DNA from: Diphasiastrum complanatum
Taxonomy: Eukaryota > Streptophyta > Lycopodiopsida > Lycopodiales > Lycopodiaceae
NCBI GenBank assembly: GCA_029204225.1
Contig: CM055110.1
Location: 44,494,368-44,558,367, forward strand
Direction: 5' to 3'
DNA length: 64,000 bases
Every line of letters starts with the position of its first letter. Positions within the stretch are counted from its first letter, which is position 1. Both the position numbers and the translations under genes were made by a program. Below are positions 12,401-24,456 of this stretch, piece after piece. The notes beneath the pieces are model-generated. The model made no database searches. It had not been told where the DNA came from and saw only the letters and a list, made by a program, of their open reading frames with translations.

Positions 12401-15400
12401 AGGCATGGCCTTTTAGGCTACTCTTTCAGCTATCCTGTATTGTATGTTTGACTACCCTCAGGAGAGGGCCCTTATTGACCTGCTGTTTAAAGCCTTGTTG
12501 ACCGCCAAATTAGGGTTTCAAATACGTGTTTTGTAGTCCATATTCTTTGATTGTTTTGGATTAGCAACTTGACAACCTATCTTCAACCCCTGAGTTTTTG
12601 GACTTCTTAATCTCCTATTGTTGTTCCATCTCTTGAGGTACATGAAACCTCACTTACTTATGACCGTTTGGATAAGGTCCATTGCTATTAAAATTTGAAT
12701 TGAACGAGGTATAAAATACTTAAAACGTCTACTGCTACAAGTAGTGGCACAGTAGTGTAGTCCTATCATCATGTTTTGCTGATGTCGAGGAAGGATGTAA
12801 TACAAGTTGTTACTCATCTAGGAGGTCGTCTATGAGATGTGTGTCTTCTCCGGGTACGATAGATAGCTTTGACGACAACGTGGCTCTAAGTGATATGCTG
12901 TCTCTGATCTCTATGTAAATGTGTGTCACTCTGGTTCCTTCCGTGGTCTTCAAGTAGAGAAGGAAGATGTGATTTGGATGACTTTGCTGAACTGTCTGAT
13001 ATAGGTCTCGTCGCAGAAAGAACATCTCTTGTACCATAACTGCCACACATTGTGGATCCATTGTATCAAGCATGTTGGAACATGCAATAGTACCTGCCTT
13101 TGATCTCATATTAGACCGGGCATCTAAAGATAAAGTGATCCTCAAACTCCACCTCACCCAAAGGGCATAACTAGCAAATAATTTCTTCTCTCGAACTACC
13201 CTGAAATCGTCTAGTCTCAATTGCAAGTTGGTGTGATGAAATACAGAGTTGACTTAGTATGAATTTGAGGCCATGAGATAATCTTGAAACCAATTAACAT
13301 GGTAAGACTGGGAACCTTGCGGCTTTCCACAATCCAAATTATGGGGTCGATAGTACTTGGGATTGACCCCTGCCATGCTCGATCAAGATATCCTAAATTA
13401 ATTGTTTGATATAGTGATGATTGCGAGAGATTTGTGATAGAAATGCCAAATATTTCAAGGAGTAATGCATGGGAAAGCCATGAGAACCGATAACCCTGAT
13501 CATTAAGATGTTGGGAGGAGGTGAGTGCTGCTTGTGTGTATCTTTCGTTAGAAATTGGAAACAGCCAAAACTCGTTGACTGTAAGTGATAAGAAGAAAAT
13601 GGCATCAAGTAATTTGCAAACTTGGCAAGAATAATTTGATGTGGAATGGAGGGCTTAGCCCGTATTATGCATGTTAACTTGGTAGTCTGTAACTGCGAGA
13701 TACTAGCCCAGTCAAATGAGGTGAGACCTATACACCATTCCTTTGTTACATATAAGGATGTGAGGGTGACTATGGTATCAAAAAGCTTGCACTTACTTAG
13801 AGTGTCATGAATAAACTTCTGGAAAGAAAACCTCTCTAATTATACAAGGTAAGCATGACCCTTCTCAAGTCGTGGGCACTACTTGCCTATCTCATACCCC
13901 TAAGTAAGTGTAAGATGAAACAACCTCCAGTGGCTGTCCATTGAAGATGAGTTCCTGTTGTTGAATGAAAGCCCTGGCCTCTTTTGGGTATCCTAAAATA
14001 CATAAAACCCGAAAAGTACATGTCAAGTGTTTAGCACTATGGGAGTGTATCTAATGTCTCCAAATGAACAATAAGCATGCTAAAACACGATAAGAACATG
14101 ATAAAAATGAAATGCTAACTAAGAAAGTCTGCATAGGTGAAGTCAACAAATTAGCGGGCTAAAATCAATGTCTCTCAATAATCCGCCATAAGAAAGCAGA
14201 GATATCTGCTGAAACAATACATATAGTACATGTCTGAGTATGGGAGCAAGTACTTTAAGGTCTCTAAACTCTCTAACACTAATGGAGCTGTCTTACTAGG
14301 TGGGTTGTAACTCTCGGCTGGTGGAGTGTATCTTCCGACAACATAGCTCTCTGATGTATGACCTGGTGTTTGAAAGACTTAATGAAGTCATCATATGACT
14401 CATCATCTCTGTCTTGTCTGCTCATGAAGAAGGTAGTATGCATACACTGGAGCTCTGGTATGAAGTGCTCTAAAGTGTCATATCTCTAAGTTGGATATCT
14501 CTCTAATCATGAGAGCAACACATGTCTGATCCTCAAACTCAATTAATGACCGAAGAGTGACTGGATAATCTTTGAGTAAGCATTGTTATCTCCCTTGGAT
14601 CCCGTAATAAAGTGGGCATTTGAAGAAAAAATGCTTTTTTGACTCAATCTCCCTGGTCGAACATAGTCTAAAAGTCCTCTCCTCTCAAGGAGTACCCTCA
14701 TGTTTGCCAGTTTCAATCCGGAGATCATGGGAGGATACAGACAATTGTCCAAGTGTGTATCTTAGAGAGTGAGAAATCTCTAGATCCAAGTGTGGTACCC
14801 AAGATAGTACACCATACTTAGTCTTCCATAGGAAGTTTGTCCTATACACGTTGAGCATATACCTTATAAATAAACTTGTGGGTTTAATTGTGTGTGCCCT
14901 GCCCTTCGAAAATTTTGTCATGGATAAGCCACATGACCTAAGAAGCCAATCCACTTGAGAATACCAAGAAAAAGATGCCCTTGCTCATGTAATCTCAGTG
15001 ATGATGTGATGCTTGCCCCATGATACCTGTCATTGTCTATCGACTCTTTGGTTCACTGGATAAATCTGATCAAATGAGCTGAATGGGAGTATGTGCGAAC
15101 ATTGCTAAATCAACATGATGTGGAATGAACGGCTTCTTCCATATCATGCAGGACAACATGCTGACCTGGACTCGAGAAATAGTGGCAGATGAAGTAATAC
15201 TCGTGCACCAGACCTACATTGCATGCATAATTGTCTGTGTGACCAAGGTATCAAGACATGTGGCATTTGTTGTTGTTGTCCCTGATATGTCTGCAAAAGC
15301 ATAATCTCTCAAGGCTAACCAATGAGGCTTGTCCCTTCTCCAGTATCCAGAAAGCAATAGGTCTCATGCTAAAGAGTGGGCCAGAAATCACCACCCCTAG

Positions 15401-18400
15401 ATATGTGTAGGACTAAATGATCTCCACTGGCCTACCATCCTATGTAAAGGGATGCCCCTGTGCAAAAGACTTACTGGTAAGTGTAAGAAGAAAGTACTTC
15501 TAGGGGCTGATGTCCAAAGTAAATATATGCCTATTCATCAATGATCTCGATGTGTTAAAAACCATAAATGCAGTCTTCTGTATATTGACCTCCAAACCCC
15601 ACCTGGAACAACAGGTGTGGAGTGCATCAAGATGCCGTTGTAACTCCTCGTTGGTTTGGGGATCATAAAACTACATCGTCTGCGTGAAGTACAATGGCAA
15701 TCAAAATGTCCCCCAGCTTGCAACTTCGACCACCACTCCAAGATACAGTCTACTCCAGCTCGTCAATATATTATCCAGAGACAGTAGGCGAGAGAGAGTA
15801 CCGCTTTTGACCCCACTTCTACATCTAAGCTCGGATAAACCCTCCGCTGATTTTGAACTTCCAAACACCGTCTCATAAAGTGTCATAACCTCCGAAACAG
15901 TATCCTATGAAAAATATAACTCTCCCAATTTCTGGATAAGCAAGTGTCCAGGAGTTGAATAACAGGTCCGTTTGAAGTCTACAAAATAGCAATAAACGCT
16001 CTCCTTCCTAGAACTAGCTTCCTCTATAATAGTCCTCAGAATGAACTTATGATCAGAGGTATAATGCTCTGCGCTAAAACTAGCATGCTGCCCCAATGCA
16101 TGCAAGTGTCTGGTCTGTGCCTCAATAATAACTTTGGCCTAAAGAATGATATGACATGACCAATCATAATGGTACGACAGTTCTCCAGTCTCAGAGGGTC
16201 ACTAGCTTTATATATACTATAAAGTCCTCACAACAGGATTCTAGTCTAAGCATACCATACAAAGCAACCACACATGGGAACCGGTGGAGGTTAAACCAAC
16301 CCAACCAAACCTAGATCGTACGGATCTAGCCCCCAAGCTATGGATCAATCAGAGTCATGGAAAGAGGAGTCACACCAGCAGCATGTAGCTACTCATCACA
16401 AATCAAGCATACACTAGTGAGAGCCCAGCAGGTATACTTATACCCTCCAAGGCCCATGCATCACTAGTAGTGCACTGTGACACCTCACTGGACACCTCTG
16501 CAGCCTATCTGGGCCACGTCATCCAGTTCCCTAATGACTCACTGATAGACCCATACCAACTCCACCACCATGTGTTTAGGCCTACAACCATTAATTATGA
16601 CCATGTACACATAAGGGCCCCAATTCCCTTATAGTCACAATTAACTTACGGGTTGTTGGTCTACCGGTCCCTAGCGTGGACACGCTACCCGAGACCAGTC
16701 ATGGGCATGATATATACAATGAATAATATTTGTGCACCACGACGATGATGTCTTATTGTCTGGTTTTGAATGACCACTTAATGCCAATCAATTGTTTTAC
16801 GTTGAACTCACTCTTCTTGTTTTGCATAAATGCCCCATTTCACAACAAAGTGTATTTAGCAAAGTGATCTGGTTATCATGTTCAATTAATGATTAAATTT
16901 TTTGAGTAAATCTCTTGTTGTGTTTTTCTCTAGTTGCTAGCTAACAAGTACTGTTGTTGCTAGCTAACTGTTCTTGATAGTTCATCCAATTACCACTAGA
17001 AGTTACACTACCTTAGTTGGTCATTGTGATAGGGGATCGATTGCGATGAATGAATCTTAGAGGTTGCCTAACAATATGACCATGCAAGATCCACTCTATG
17101 TGTGAATGGAGAATGTTGAAGTATGAAATTGGTGAAACACCTCTTTTGACCAACATCATGAATTATTTGTAAATTGAGATGTAGTGTTTCAAATGATGAA
17201 CTGCTAATTGTAGTAGCGACACCTCACAGCAAGGAATAAGATCTGATTTGATGTGATCATCAATATAAAATGATGATAGATGAGAAAGATCATGACCCGA
17301 TTTCACTAAAATCTTAACTTTTTGATAACTTGGAGCAAAAGTGCAACATACAAATTTTAAAGTAGAATAGGACTGCCTTATAATATGTATTATGCATTAA
17401 CAAGATCCATTCTAATCTTGAACATGGAATCTGAAAGGATGAAAAAGGCATCACCCCTATTTGACCAAAAAATTGGCATTTCCATAACTCAAATTTAGAA
17501 CTTCAATTTATGAACGATTTGTTACAATAATAGCCTTCCTCTGTAGCTCTCACAGTGATAAGCGGCAATGTTGACCACAGTTAAAAAACTTTGGTCAACA
17601 TTGTGAGAATTTTCTCTTGACTCCCTTTTGTAGGCTGATTTGAAAAAAATCTATTTTGCCTTTGGTGATCTGATGAGAACAGTCCAATGCAGTGAGGAAG
17701 TCAATGTTCAAGTATCCGACCCTCGTAGATGAAACTTGAGCAAAAACTTGAAAATTAAAAATGTTTCCCAAACTCAGGATTGGGATTTTTTTAGCTTCCA
17801 CTATGAGAATGGCTCTAATCTCTAATAATGTAGTCCTCAATCCAACGGGGTGTGGAAAGTCCTCTAGTATCAAGTGACCAAAACAACGAATGTACTCCAA
17901 CTTGCAGGAGAATGTTATTGTACTTACTGAGAGTGGAATCAGGCTTTGATCTTTGAATACAGTTCGGTTAAAGATCCAGAGAGGTTTTTTGTATGCTGAG
18001 GATGGTTCCAAGTTTTTGCATTCTTTTTATGCTGCTTCTGGTATCATTCATCTGTGTTGAGTTATGTATGTTTTAGTTTCCAGGAGTCACAGTTTAATCT
18101 GGTGTTCATGGCTTTGGAAGTTTGCATAGATGACCCCTTTTAGCTTCAATGCTTGTTATTGTAACAGGATGAGATCTGCAAAACTGTTGGTGAATCAGGA
18201 GGGCTTGAATTCATCCTCCAATTAACCAATGAATGTCAGCAACAAAGGAGCAAGACTCTTGCAAAAAGTGCTTGTGCATTACTTGGACAGGTTTCTTCTG
18301 CATTTCTCACTTAGAACTACTTCATGACTCTGACTGTCTGCATGTTAGATAACACTTAATACAGATCAATCTTTAGAGATTATGGAACTATTGTGGACAC

Positions 18401-19198
18401 AAGTTGGTAATAACTTGGTTAGAATTGCATTTTATATGTGCTCGTTCGAGCAAATATAGTTGGCAGGAAGAGATGCAAATAAGGATGCCATTGTTACCAG
18501 TGGAGGACTTGACAGGATAATCAGACTAAGCTACCAGTACCCTGAAGATCCACTGGTGTTGCAAGAGGTACGCAGAACAAGGAGAATATTTAAGTTTCTT
18601 TTAAGGAGTTTAAAGTCCCATCATTGATAGACCTCCTTTTTGTTTGGTATGTAGAATATGCCAGTTTTGTCAAACTTCACTTCCATGCTTGTCTTCTGAA
18701 CTTTTGCTCTTCATCTCAGCAAATGTTTACATAAACCAGTTGGCTGTGGACAGATAATGACAACTATTGCAATTGTTTCATTGAGGTCTCCGGTAAATGC
18801 TAGAAAAGCAGTTGAAGCAGGAGCTGTTGACATGGCCACTGAAGTGATGATGAAGCATTCAACAGCTGCCATTTTACAGAGACAATCTTGCCAAATGCTC
18901 CGTAATTTGGCTGCTCGCAATCCTGAGAACAGGTAATCTTTGATCCCCTGTGGAGTGAAGTGCTTTGTGGCATCTGTTGGATTGTTGTGCATATCTCCAT
19001 TGACTTGAACAAGTTCGTAAAATTAAATTCAATTAACTTATTGCATCTTGATGTGCTATGATGATCATATGCAGGGTGGTCATACTGGAAAAAGGGCTGC
19101 CAGCCCTCATCAGAAATGCAAAAACAAATCATGATATTTGCAAGGATGCTGCTTCTGCTGCTTTACGGGATCTCGGCTTTGACGACTACAACCAGTAG
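3418..19198 (+). CDS. ARMC6: armadillo repeat-containing protein 6 (ARMC6) homologue, 8 exons
   Basis: The joined exons encode 492 residues, close to the family's usual 450-500. Exons: 3418-3559, 10160-10465, 10525-10877, 11834-11977, 18168-18290, 18460-18567, 18754-18932, 19075-19198. All junctions are GT-AG and the phases match, so the total is 1479 nt with the stop. The protein opens MVSKKVQISQEAFDAVVKEN, the conserved plant ARMC6 N-terminus (residues 1-47). It continues with ITDGRGAANLNEHPVVQAIK (exon 2), a GGPELVVDALL armadillo helix (exon 3), and repeats such as SGGLDRIIRL (exon 6) and LRNLAARNPENR (exon 7). It ends in ALRDLGFDDYNQ, the typical C-terminus. The start is ATG 3418; the GTG at 3412 is in frame but is not needed. 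Family function is poorly defined: it is a cytosolic armadillo scaffold, probably for protein-protein contacts. The large introns hold transposon debris but the frame is intact, so the gene is probably functional. Confidence 0.93.
3996..4177 (+). repeat. 94-bp imperfect tandem repeat, open in one frame
   Basis: Two diverged copies of a unit beginning GGGCAA start at 3996 and 4090. A 66-codon frame (3994-4194) runs through both and encodes a duplicated motif (AYYANYGLSSHQA and AYYGNYDLSSCQA). The differences do not keep the reading frame in any striking way and the repeat lies inside ARMC6 intron 1, so I regard it as non-coding. Confidence 0.6.
6229..6735. repeat. direct repeats flanking a GATCC-word palindromic insert
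   Basis: A block of about 90 bp (CAAGTTAACAAxAACxTGCTATTTAC...GGTGTGAGCC...) at about 6229-6316 recurs diverged at about 6645-6735. Between the copies lies a segment rich in GGATC/GATCC words, ending in a perfect 12-nt-arm palindrome at 6613-6638 (TTGCAGCGGATC, 2-nt spacer, complement). It may be a small foldback element or an insertion that left a long flanking duplication. Confidence 0.5.
12790..14000 (-). pseudogene. LINE ORF2 C-terminal remnant B (in ARMC6 intron 4)
   Basis: The minus strand carries broken pieces of a non-LTR retrotransposon ORF2. Near 13890-13970 it reads GQPLEVVSSYTYLGV, the conserved segment after the reverse-transcriptase catalytic core. Near 13105-13160 it reads CPLGEVEFEDHFIFRCPV, the zinc-ribbon-like zf-RVT motif close to the ORF2 C-terminus. 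Several frameshifts and stops separate them. The order is as expected for one element read from 14000 towards 12790. It is antisense to ARMC6. Confidence 0.65.
14540..16200 (-). pseudogene. LINE ORF2 reverse-transcriptase remnant A (in ARMC6 intron 4)
   Basis: On the minus strand, from 16200 down, the RT palm/finger pieces read CRTIMIGH, then ILRTIIEEASSRKESVYCYF and VDFKRT (the first catalytic Asp block, normally FVDFxKAFD), followed by MTLYETVFG. About 15690 reads IVLHADDVVL, matching the second catalytic xxADDxxL motif. About 15370 reads QSYTYLGVVISGPLFS, and 14600-14720 carries a HFFFKCPLYYGI zf-RVT piece. Several frameshifts and stops make it non-functional. It is a second, separate copy of the same kind of LINE as remnant B. 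Confidence 0.75.
16201..18167. other. rest of ARMC6 intron 4, no gene seen
   Basis: Mostly AT-rich sequence without recognisable protein motifs. The 138-codon minus-strand frame at 17595-18011 has no domain that I can identify and no splice-supported partner. Upstream LINE sequence may extend into the first few hundred bases, where I could not read it. Confidence 0.5.
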
Positions 19199-19376
19199 AT
19201 TCAGTTCAGAAGCATTGGTCTTTTTTGTTTGTTACTTGTATCTAATCATTGTAAGTTGTTGAAAAAAGTTCTATACATTATCAGGTATTGGCGTAACTGC
19301 CAACAGAGGTATATCCTAGCTGAGGTTTGCTGTCCTCAAGGTAAATGCTTTATGATCTGTTAGTAGCATCTTGCTT

Positions 19377-19645
19377 GCAAATTTGTCATACTTTGGGTAC
19401 AATTTTCGAGAAATCAAAGATTGCCACTTGAAGTAAGGCGTGGCTGTGTGCTTTTCCTTGTATGAGTGCATGTATACGTAGAACCAGAAGTTGTAATGGT
19501 TTGTGATTTTTTTTTGCAAATCTGTCATACATTGGTAACATTTCTTGATAGTGATCTAAGATGGCCTCTTGAGGTAAGGCATGATTGTGTGGGTGTGGGT
19601 GTACTTGTATGAGTAGATGACACCAAAAATGTAACTTTTTGTAAA
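19377..19645 (+). repeat. 139-bp diverged tandem repeat 3' of ARMC6
   Basis: Two copies beginning GCAAATxTGTCATAC start at 19377 and 19516. Both contain a TTGAxGTAAGGCxTGxxTGTG block and a CTTGTATGAGT block. They lie 180 bp past the ARMC6 stop and could be in its 3' transcribed region. Confidence 0.65.
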
Positions 19646-20624
19646 CGTTCAACACCTGGAAAGTTTTTTTCACTTTCAAACTTTACCTTGGGCAATGACA
19701 ACCTTACTTTAAAAGAAAAATGACTTAATTATTTAGCTGACCATATGTCTCATCTGTTAATCGTTACCTCTAAAAGTAGAACCGTGTACCGCTTAGTATA
19801 TCAGAGCCGAGTGATAACCATGTGACATGAGATGAGGATCTTTAATTGTAAGTCAGCTCACAGTATAATGAACATGTTTCAAATGCATTACATCATCATC
19901 ACCCAATTCCATAAGCCAACCAGAAGTCAACAAAGTGAAAATTTGGTGAACGATCGAGCTCACATCGTTCACACAAGTGATATTTAATGATTCGTTGCTC
20001 TTCTTCTGTTGGATGACTTCAAAAAGCTAGAAAATTTATGAGGTATAGATATTTTATTTTCCAAGTAGTGTCTTGCATGAGGGATTCATGCTCCATGAAG
20101 ATTTGGCATGGAAGACCTTGGATTGTGAAAATCCCAAAGGAGTTTTGTTTGCCCACTTGCTTGGTTTGCAGATTTGTGAAAGCAGTGAAGTGGAACCATA
20201 AACTAAAGAGTGAGTTTAGCATTTTGTAATAGTTAATTTTCATTGTTTCCCAGTATTCTATTTACTAGTCATTATTATCAAGTGTTGGATATATTCGTCA
20301 TTTGTAATTGTAGCATATGCAAAAGTAGCACTTGATGTTCACTAGGAGCAATAAACAACAAGAATTTCAACCATGCAAAATATCAGAAACATGTTTGGTG
20401 TCACTCATGAAATATTTTATTCTGGTTGGTAATGTACAAATTGGAAAAATAACTTATCATCAATTTTTGTATGAGTCGTGGGTATAGCTTTATTAGTCCG
20501 TTTGTTTGTTTTGTGATGATATCTTTCATTTTTTCGCTTAAAAATACAAGTTTAGAGTTGAAACTAGATAAATACTATACAACCATTATGTGATTGCGAT
20601 ACATTGCAAGGTATTTTTCAGAAT
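19646..20624. other. intergenic, no gene seen
   Basis: AT-rich. Short opposing open frames at 20019-20243 show no domain. Confidence 0.5.
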
Positions 20625-21090
20625 TGTTACGTCCATGTCCGGTTCAGAGGATTTAGAATAATCCTTGATGTGAATATCCAATATTCCAGTGTAAGAGTTT
20701 ATTATTTACGCCTCGTCATTCCAGACTAGGCCAAAAGTGTAATTAATAATTTTGTGAAGGCCCAAGCATACTATAAGGACATGTGGAGCTAGTGCATGGT
20801 GTCTGACAACTATATATGCATGTAAAGCAGATCAAAAGCAATTAGATGAGAATTGGAATCTTATTAGAAATATTTTTAGGCTTCAGGGGCTTATATACAT
20901 GTAGGAACTTGCCTTCATCTCTATCTATTTTTCTAGTTTTCGATTGCTAGAATCCTCTCCTCTTGTATTCAGTCATTGTGACTCGAGAGAGAAGTTGATT
21001 GGGTGGCTCCACAATAGTCTTTTTGGCGCATGCAAACAAGATCTAGAGGACTTCCAGTTGGTGATCTATTTTTTGTCCCAATTGTAATAC
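20625..21090 (+). repeat. solo LTR-like unit related to 615-1094
   Basis: It begins TGTTACGTCCATG and its first 50 bp align by eye with the LTR at 615. Its end (TAATACAATATT) also resembles that of the first unit (TATTAACAATATC), and the lengths are similar (466 and 480 bp). No internal retroelement sequence adjoins it, which suggests a solo LTR left by recombination. No clear target duplication was found. Confidence 0.45.
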
Positions 21091-21113
21091 AATATTGATT
21101 TATATAATGGAAA

Positions 21114-21567
21114 TGTCATGTACTTCTAGTGCATCAGTGATTATCAACGCTATATAATATCCAATGTAAGCTTTGTAAGTCCAAAAGGAGCTATTAGCCT
21201 TAAGAACAAGGCGGTTCCCTCTTTAGGCCCTCCAAAGTAATTAATAAGGAAAATAGGCCAATAAGGGCCCAATGTAGACTAAAATAATACCTAATAAGGG
21301 CTAACTATCCTTCAAGATAGTTATGTTTAATTAAGTTAGAACATTGTTTATAAGTAAGCAAGAGACATCACTTTTGGGATCTTTTGCTCATTTGCATATG
21401 CTCAATTCATTGATTTGTACTCGTTTCTTTATGCTTAATGTGATTTCATGGAAATCTTCTTGTTTTTGGCTTTCTATGGATATGCAATCTTGAATGCTTT
21501 GTAACTTTTCTTGCTATTAGTTTTACTTCCATTGAAATTGCTATTAGTTTGGATTTGGCACATGACA
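21114..21567 (+). repeat. 5' LTR of the outermost nested element
   Basis: The unit starts TGTCATG and ends CATGACA, a 7-bp inverted terminal repeat of TG...CA type. It is followed by a tRNA-Met primer-binding site after a short AT spacer and then by an acidic gag-like frame. A matching 3' LTR was not found downstream of 31.2 kb. Confidence 0.6.
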
Positions 21568-21572
21568 TTTTT

Positions 21573-21585
21573 TGGTATCAGAGCA
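21573..21585 (+). promoter_or_regulatory. primer-binding site (initiator tRNA-Met type)
   Basis: TGGTATCAGAGC is complementary to the 3' end of plant initiator tRNA-Met and lies 5 bp after the LTR end. It defines this element as + strand. Confidence 0.8.
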
Positions 21586-21659
21586 TTGTCACTTATTACA
21601 TTCCATCGTGCATAAACCTCAACTCAGTGTACCCATAACTTACAGGTCATATTCATAAT

Positions 21660-22127
21660 ATGGATGTTGATTCTGATTCTAACTATGAATATAATAGTGA
21701 ATCTGATTACGATGATGAATTTAACAATGACTTTGAGGATCAATATTATGAGCATAGCAATGGCGAATCTAGTCAGTGCAGACAACATGTGTCATATGGA
21801 GATTGTATGGAGCAAAATGAAAATTATTTTAATGATTATCATTATCACCATGTCGAAAATCAGTGGGAATGAGCGGAAGCTGATGAGTGAGCTTGGTGTA
21901 GGATCGGAAGCACAATAGACAGCAGCAGAATATTCAAATTGAATGATTTAGACAAATGCTCAATGAAATAATACAGTAGTGAGATTAAGAATTTGCACTC
22001 TGATTAATATCAAACAATGAGTACAATGCTTGAAGTGATAACTTCAGCTTACAGTCGTTGAGCGTGATAATGTTGGCTACAAAAAGATTGATCAGATTAA
22101 GAATTATCAGAAGAAGTTTTATGATGA
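21660..22127 (+). pseudogene. gag N-terminal part, interrupted by nested elements
   Basis: A frame of 70 codons from 21660 is very acidic (MDVDSDSNYEYNSESDYDDE and onward). It is followed, after stops, by a charged stretch (YKKIDQIKNYQKKFYDEDS) that ends where the copia LTR begins. The frame appears to resume beyond the nested insertion at 29484 (QQAYKMIPHTPSDG). This is the N-terminal half of the gag of the outermost element, broken by stops and by the insertion. Confidence 0.5.
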
Positions 22128-22478
22128 AGATTCTAGGATTGTTGTACTACAAAATATCTACAACAAGCGTTTTGTTGCAGTTATTACAACCGCCTTATTA
22201 CAGTTAATGCATGTACAAAGTGGGCGGACTGTCAACGCGAAGTCGTTGGGTAGACCGACAGTATCGAATTTACAAGTATCGAAAAAATGTACAATGACTC
22301 AGAAAATATACAGACTCGAAAAATATAGAACTTTTTGAGTCGATCCGGTATCAAAAAATTGTAAAAAAATTGATCTTGAATTTTTCGATCTTCTACTCAT
22401 AAATTAGAGCCTTCTGTTTCTAGTTTTTCAAGATGCCCATTAGTGAATGGATTTGAGGCTGAGCATCGAATTCCAACA
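22128..22478 (-). repeat. 3' LTR of minus-strand copia element
   Basis: It is homologous to 29143-29483 over its whole length, including the words GATTCTAGGATTG, CTACAAAATATCTACAAC and CAACGCGAAGTCGTTGGG. On the minus strand it is preceded by a purine tract (TTTGAGGAG) that serves as the polypurine tract. Confidence 0.8.
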
Positions 22479-22539
22479 CTCCTCAAAGTGGATTCTGAAA
22501 ATTTTTTATTTTTAGATTCAACATGTCATTGAATCTGAG

Positions 22540-22668
22540 ATGGTGCTCCTTTGATAGAGCCTTTGGAGAAATCTGCTGCCATTGATGTTGTCCTGCAGTA
22601 GACTAATGATACCTCCTTGCTTTGCACTTTCTCTCTTAAATAGTGATACATGATTTCGATATGCTTGC
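22540..22668 (-). pseudogene. copia RNase H C-terminal part, split by inner element
   Basis: The minus strand reads SKHIEIMYHYLREKVQ then LVYCRT, the conserved end of copia RNase H (usually RTKHIDIxYHFIREKV). Its N-terminal half lies at 25874-26170, 3 kb away, because another copia element inserted between the FHSQ and SKHIEI parts. Confidence 0.8.
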
Positions 22669-22671
22669 TTT

Positions 22672-23332
22672 TGTTAGATTTTAACAATTTTTACATGGTT
22701 TAGGCAATTTGTTTGGTATCTATATGGATCCACACATGTGAGGACCTGTCCACACATGTGAAATAATACTTATCAGATCCATTGTATTTAAATTTTAATT
22801 GAGTCAAATGTGAAATCTCCTAAATTGTAGGACTTATCTCCTAGATTGTAGGAATCTAGAATGTCAACACAAACCACCAATGAATGATGTGACAAATTAG
22901 ATAAATCTTATCCAAAGTGGATATGGATGAGTACAATGAGCTGTCCCACACGTGCTAGAAGCAGCCTAGAGAGAGATTATGATGATTGTGTACTTGATCC
23001 ATGATGGATCCATTGTGAGGTTAATCTTGAGAAACATTGATTTGGGAGCTATCATTGAGTTTTCACTCTCTTAAGCTAATTCTTTGTGAGTGAATGCTTT
23101 GTATTTCTTAAGTAAACTTATTTTCTGTTAGCAGACTATACATTGACAGTACTTCACACGTGTGAAGGCTTAGGATCATCTTTTTTTATTGTTCTGGCTT
23201 GGATCACTAGAAATTGTCAAGTAGAAGCTAGAATTGGATGATAGTCTTGATATAGATCAAGATCCCAAGCTATCAGTCACTCTTATTGATCATTTGTGGA
23301 TCAAAATGAGTCCTAAACTCTGGAATTTGACA
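22672..23332 (+). repeat. 5' LTR of inner copia element
   Basis: It starts TGTTAGATTTTAAC, ends TTTGACA, and is followed directly by TGGTATCAGAGCC. Its last 240 bp, from GCTTTGTATTTCTTAA to the end, recur at 25424-25667. It contains repeated CACATGTG/CACACGTGTG words that may be cis elements of the LTR promoter. Confidence 0.8.
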
Positions 23333-23345
23333 TGGTATCAGAGCC
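23333..23345 (+). promoter_or_regulatory. primer-binding site (initiator tRNA-Met type)
   Basis: TGGTATCAGAGCC abuts the LTR end and is complementary to the initiator tRNA-Met 3' end. It sets the + orientation of the inner element. Confidence 0.85.
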
Positions 23346-23948
23346 AAGTCTAAGAGCTTTGATGATGATCCAAATCTCTTCATTTTGCTAAGAACACTGG
23401 TGCTAGAATCAACTTGAAGGAGGCTGACCTTAACCAATAGTTTACTTGAGAAGTTGAAGTTCAAATTAGTGTGCAAAGTTCACGTGTACTTTTCACATGT
23501 GTGAGAGGCTGTCGGAGTTGTACTTTCACCATATCTCAGTGATTTTTCAATATTTGTGTTTCAAACAATTTGTAAAGAGTGAAAATAGTGACTTGCTTTT
23601 GAAAATCCATTGATCTCATTATAGATTTGATGTGGAATGGTGTTAGATGAAACCTCCAAATCATTTAGAGTGAGTTTTGAGGCTTATGTTTTTAGTTCAA
23701 GAGTGAAGCTAAAATCCATTCTAAACACCATAGGAAGGCATTGGCACTTCCAAGAGTCAAATCCGAGTTTTTCAATTGAATAGTTTGTCTAGAATTTGAA
23801 TCCTATCTTCTTTTGAGGTTAAGATCATTGGAGATCTTGCTTCTTGAGTTAAGAGAGATTCAAGAGAGTAACCTTGAGGCTAAATTCTGAAAAAGTGAAT
23901 AGGGAAAGTCTTGAATAGTGCGTTTGTTGTACTTGTTACTAGTTAAAA

Positions 23949-24456
23949 ATGGTTCTTCTTGAAACTAGTGAGAGGCTAAATTCAAGTAATTATTCAATAT
24001 GGAAAGTAAGAATGGAGTCACTTCTGGTGCTCCAAGATTGGTATGATCTTGTTCTTGGAGAAGAGGAAGAGCCTCAAGGAGGACAAGATCTAGTGAAGTA
24101 CAAGAAAAGATCTAGGCTAGCATTACATTGCCTTAAAATGAATGTTAGTAATGAGCTTCTTAAGGAAGTTGCATCTTGTACCTCGGTCAAGGAGGCTTGG
24201 AACTCCTTAAAGGGGATCTATGAATCCAAAAATACCTCTAGAGTGCTTATGCTAAGGAATAGAGTTCGTCAAAGCATTAGAGGTAGTGATGAGAGTGCTC
24301 AAGAGTATGTCTTGAGAATAAAATCTCTCAATAAAGAACTTTCCATCATAACTGAGAGTATTCAAGATGATGAGCTTGTTCAAATCATCTGAAATGGTCT
24401 TGGAGATGAGTTCTCCAATCTAGTACAAAGTCAAAAAAGAGCTTTGTATTCTATAG
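23949..24456 (+). pseudogene. copia gag, truncated
   Basis: The frame MVLLETSERLNSSNYSIWKV is the typical start of a plant copia gag (UBN2/DUF4219 region: L-xx-xNYxxWK). It is followed by the helical gag core with SCTSVKEAWNSLKGIYES and LRIKSLNKELSII. A stop follows 147 codons (24390-24392), but reading through it NGLGDEFSNLVQSQKRALYS continues the gag up to about 24455. There the sequence changes abruptly to the protease-like fragment. The zinc knuckle and everything downstream are missing. Confidence 0.8.

Noticed and set aside
17595-18011. 138-codon minus-strand frame
   Set aside because: No motif was recognised. It is in intron 4 and not linked to the LINE remnants by any readable domain.
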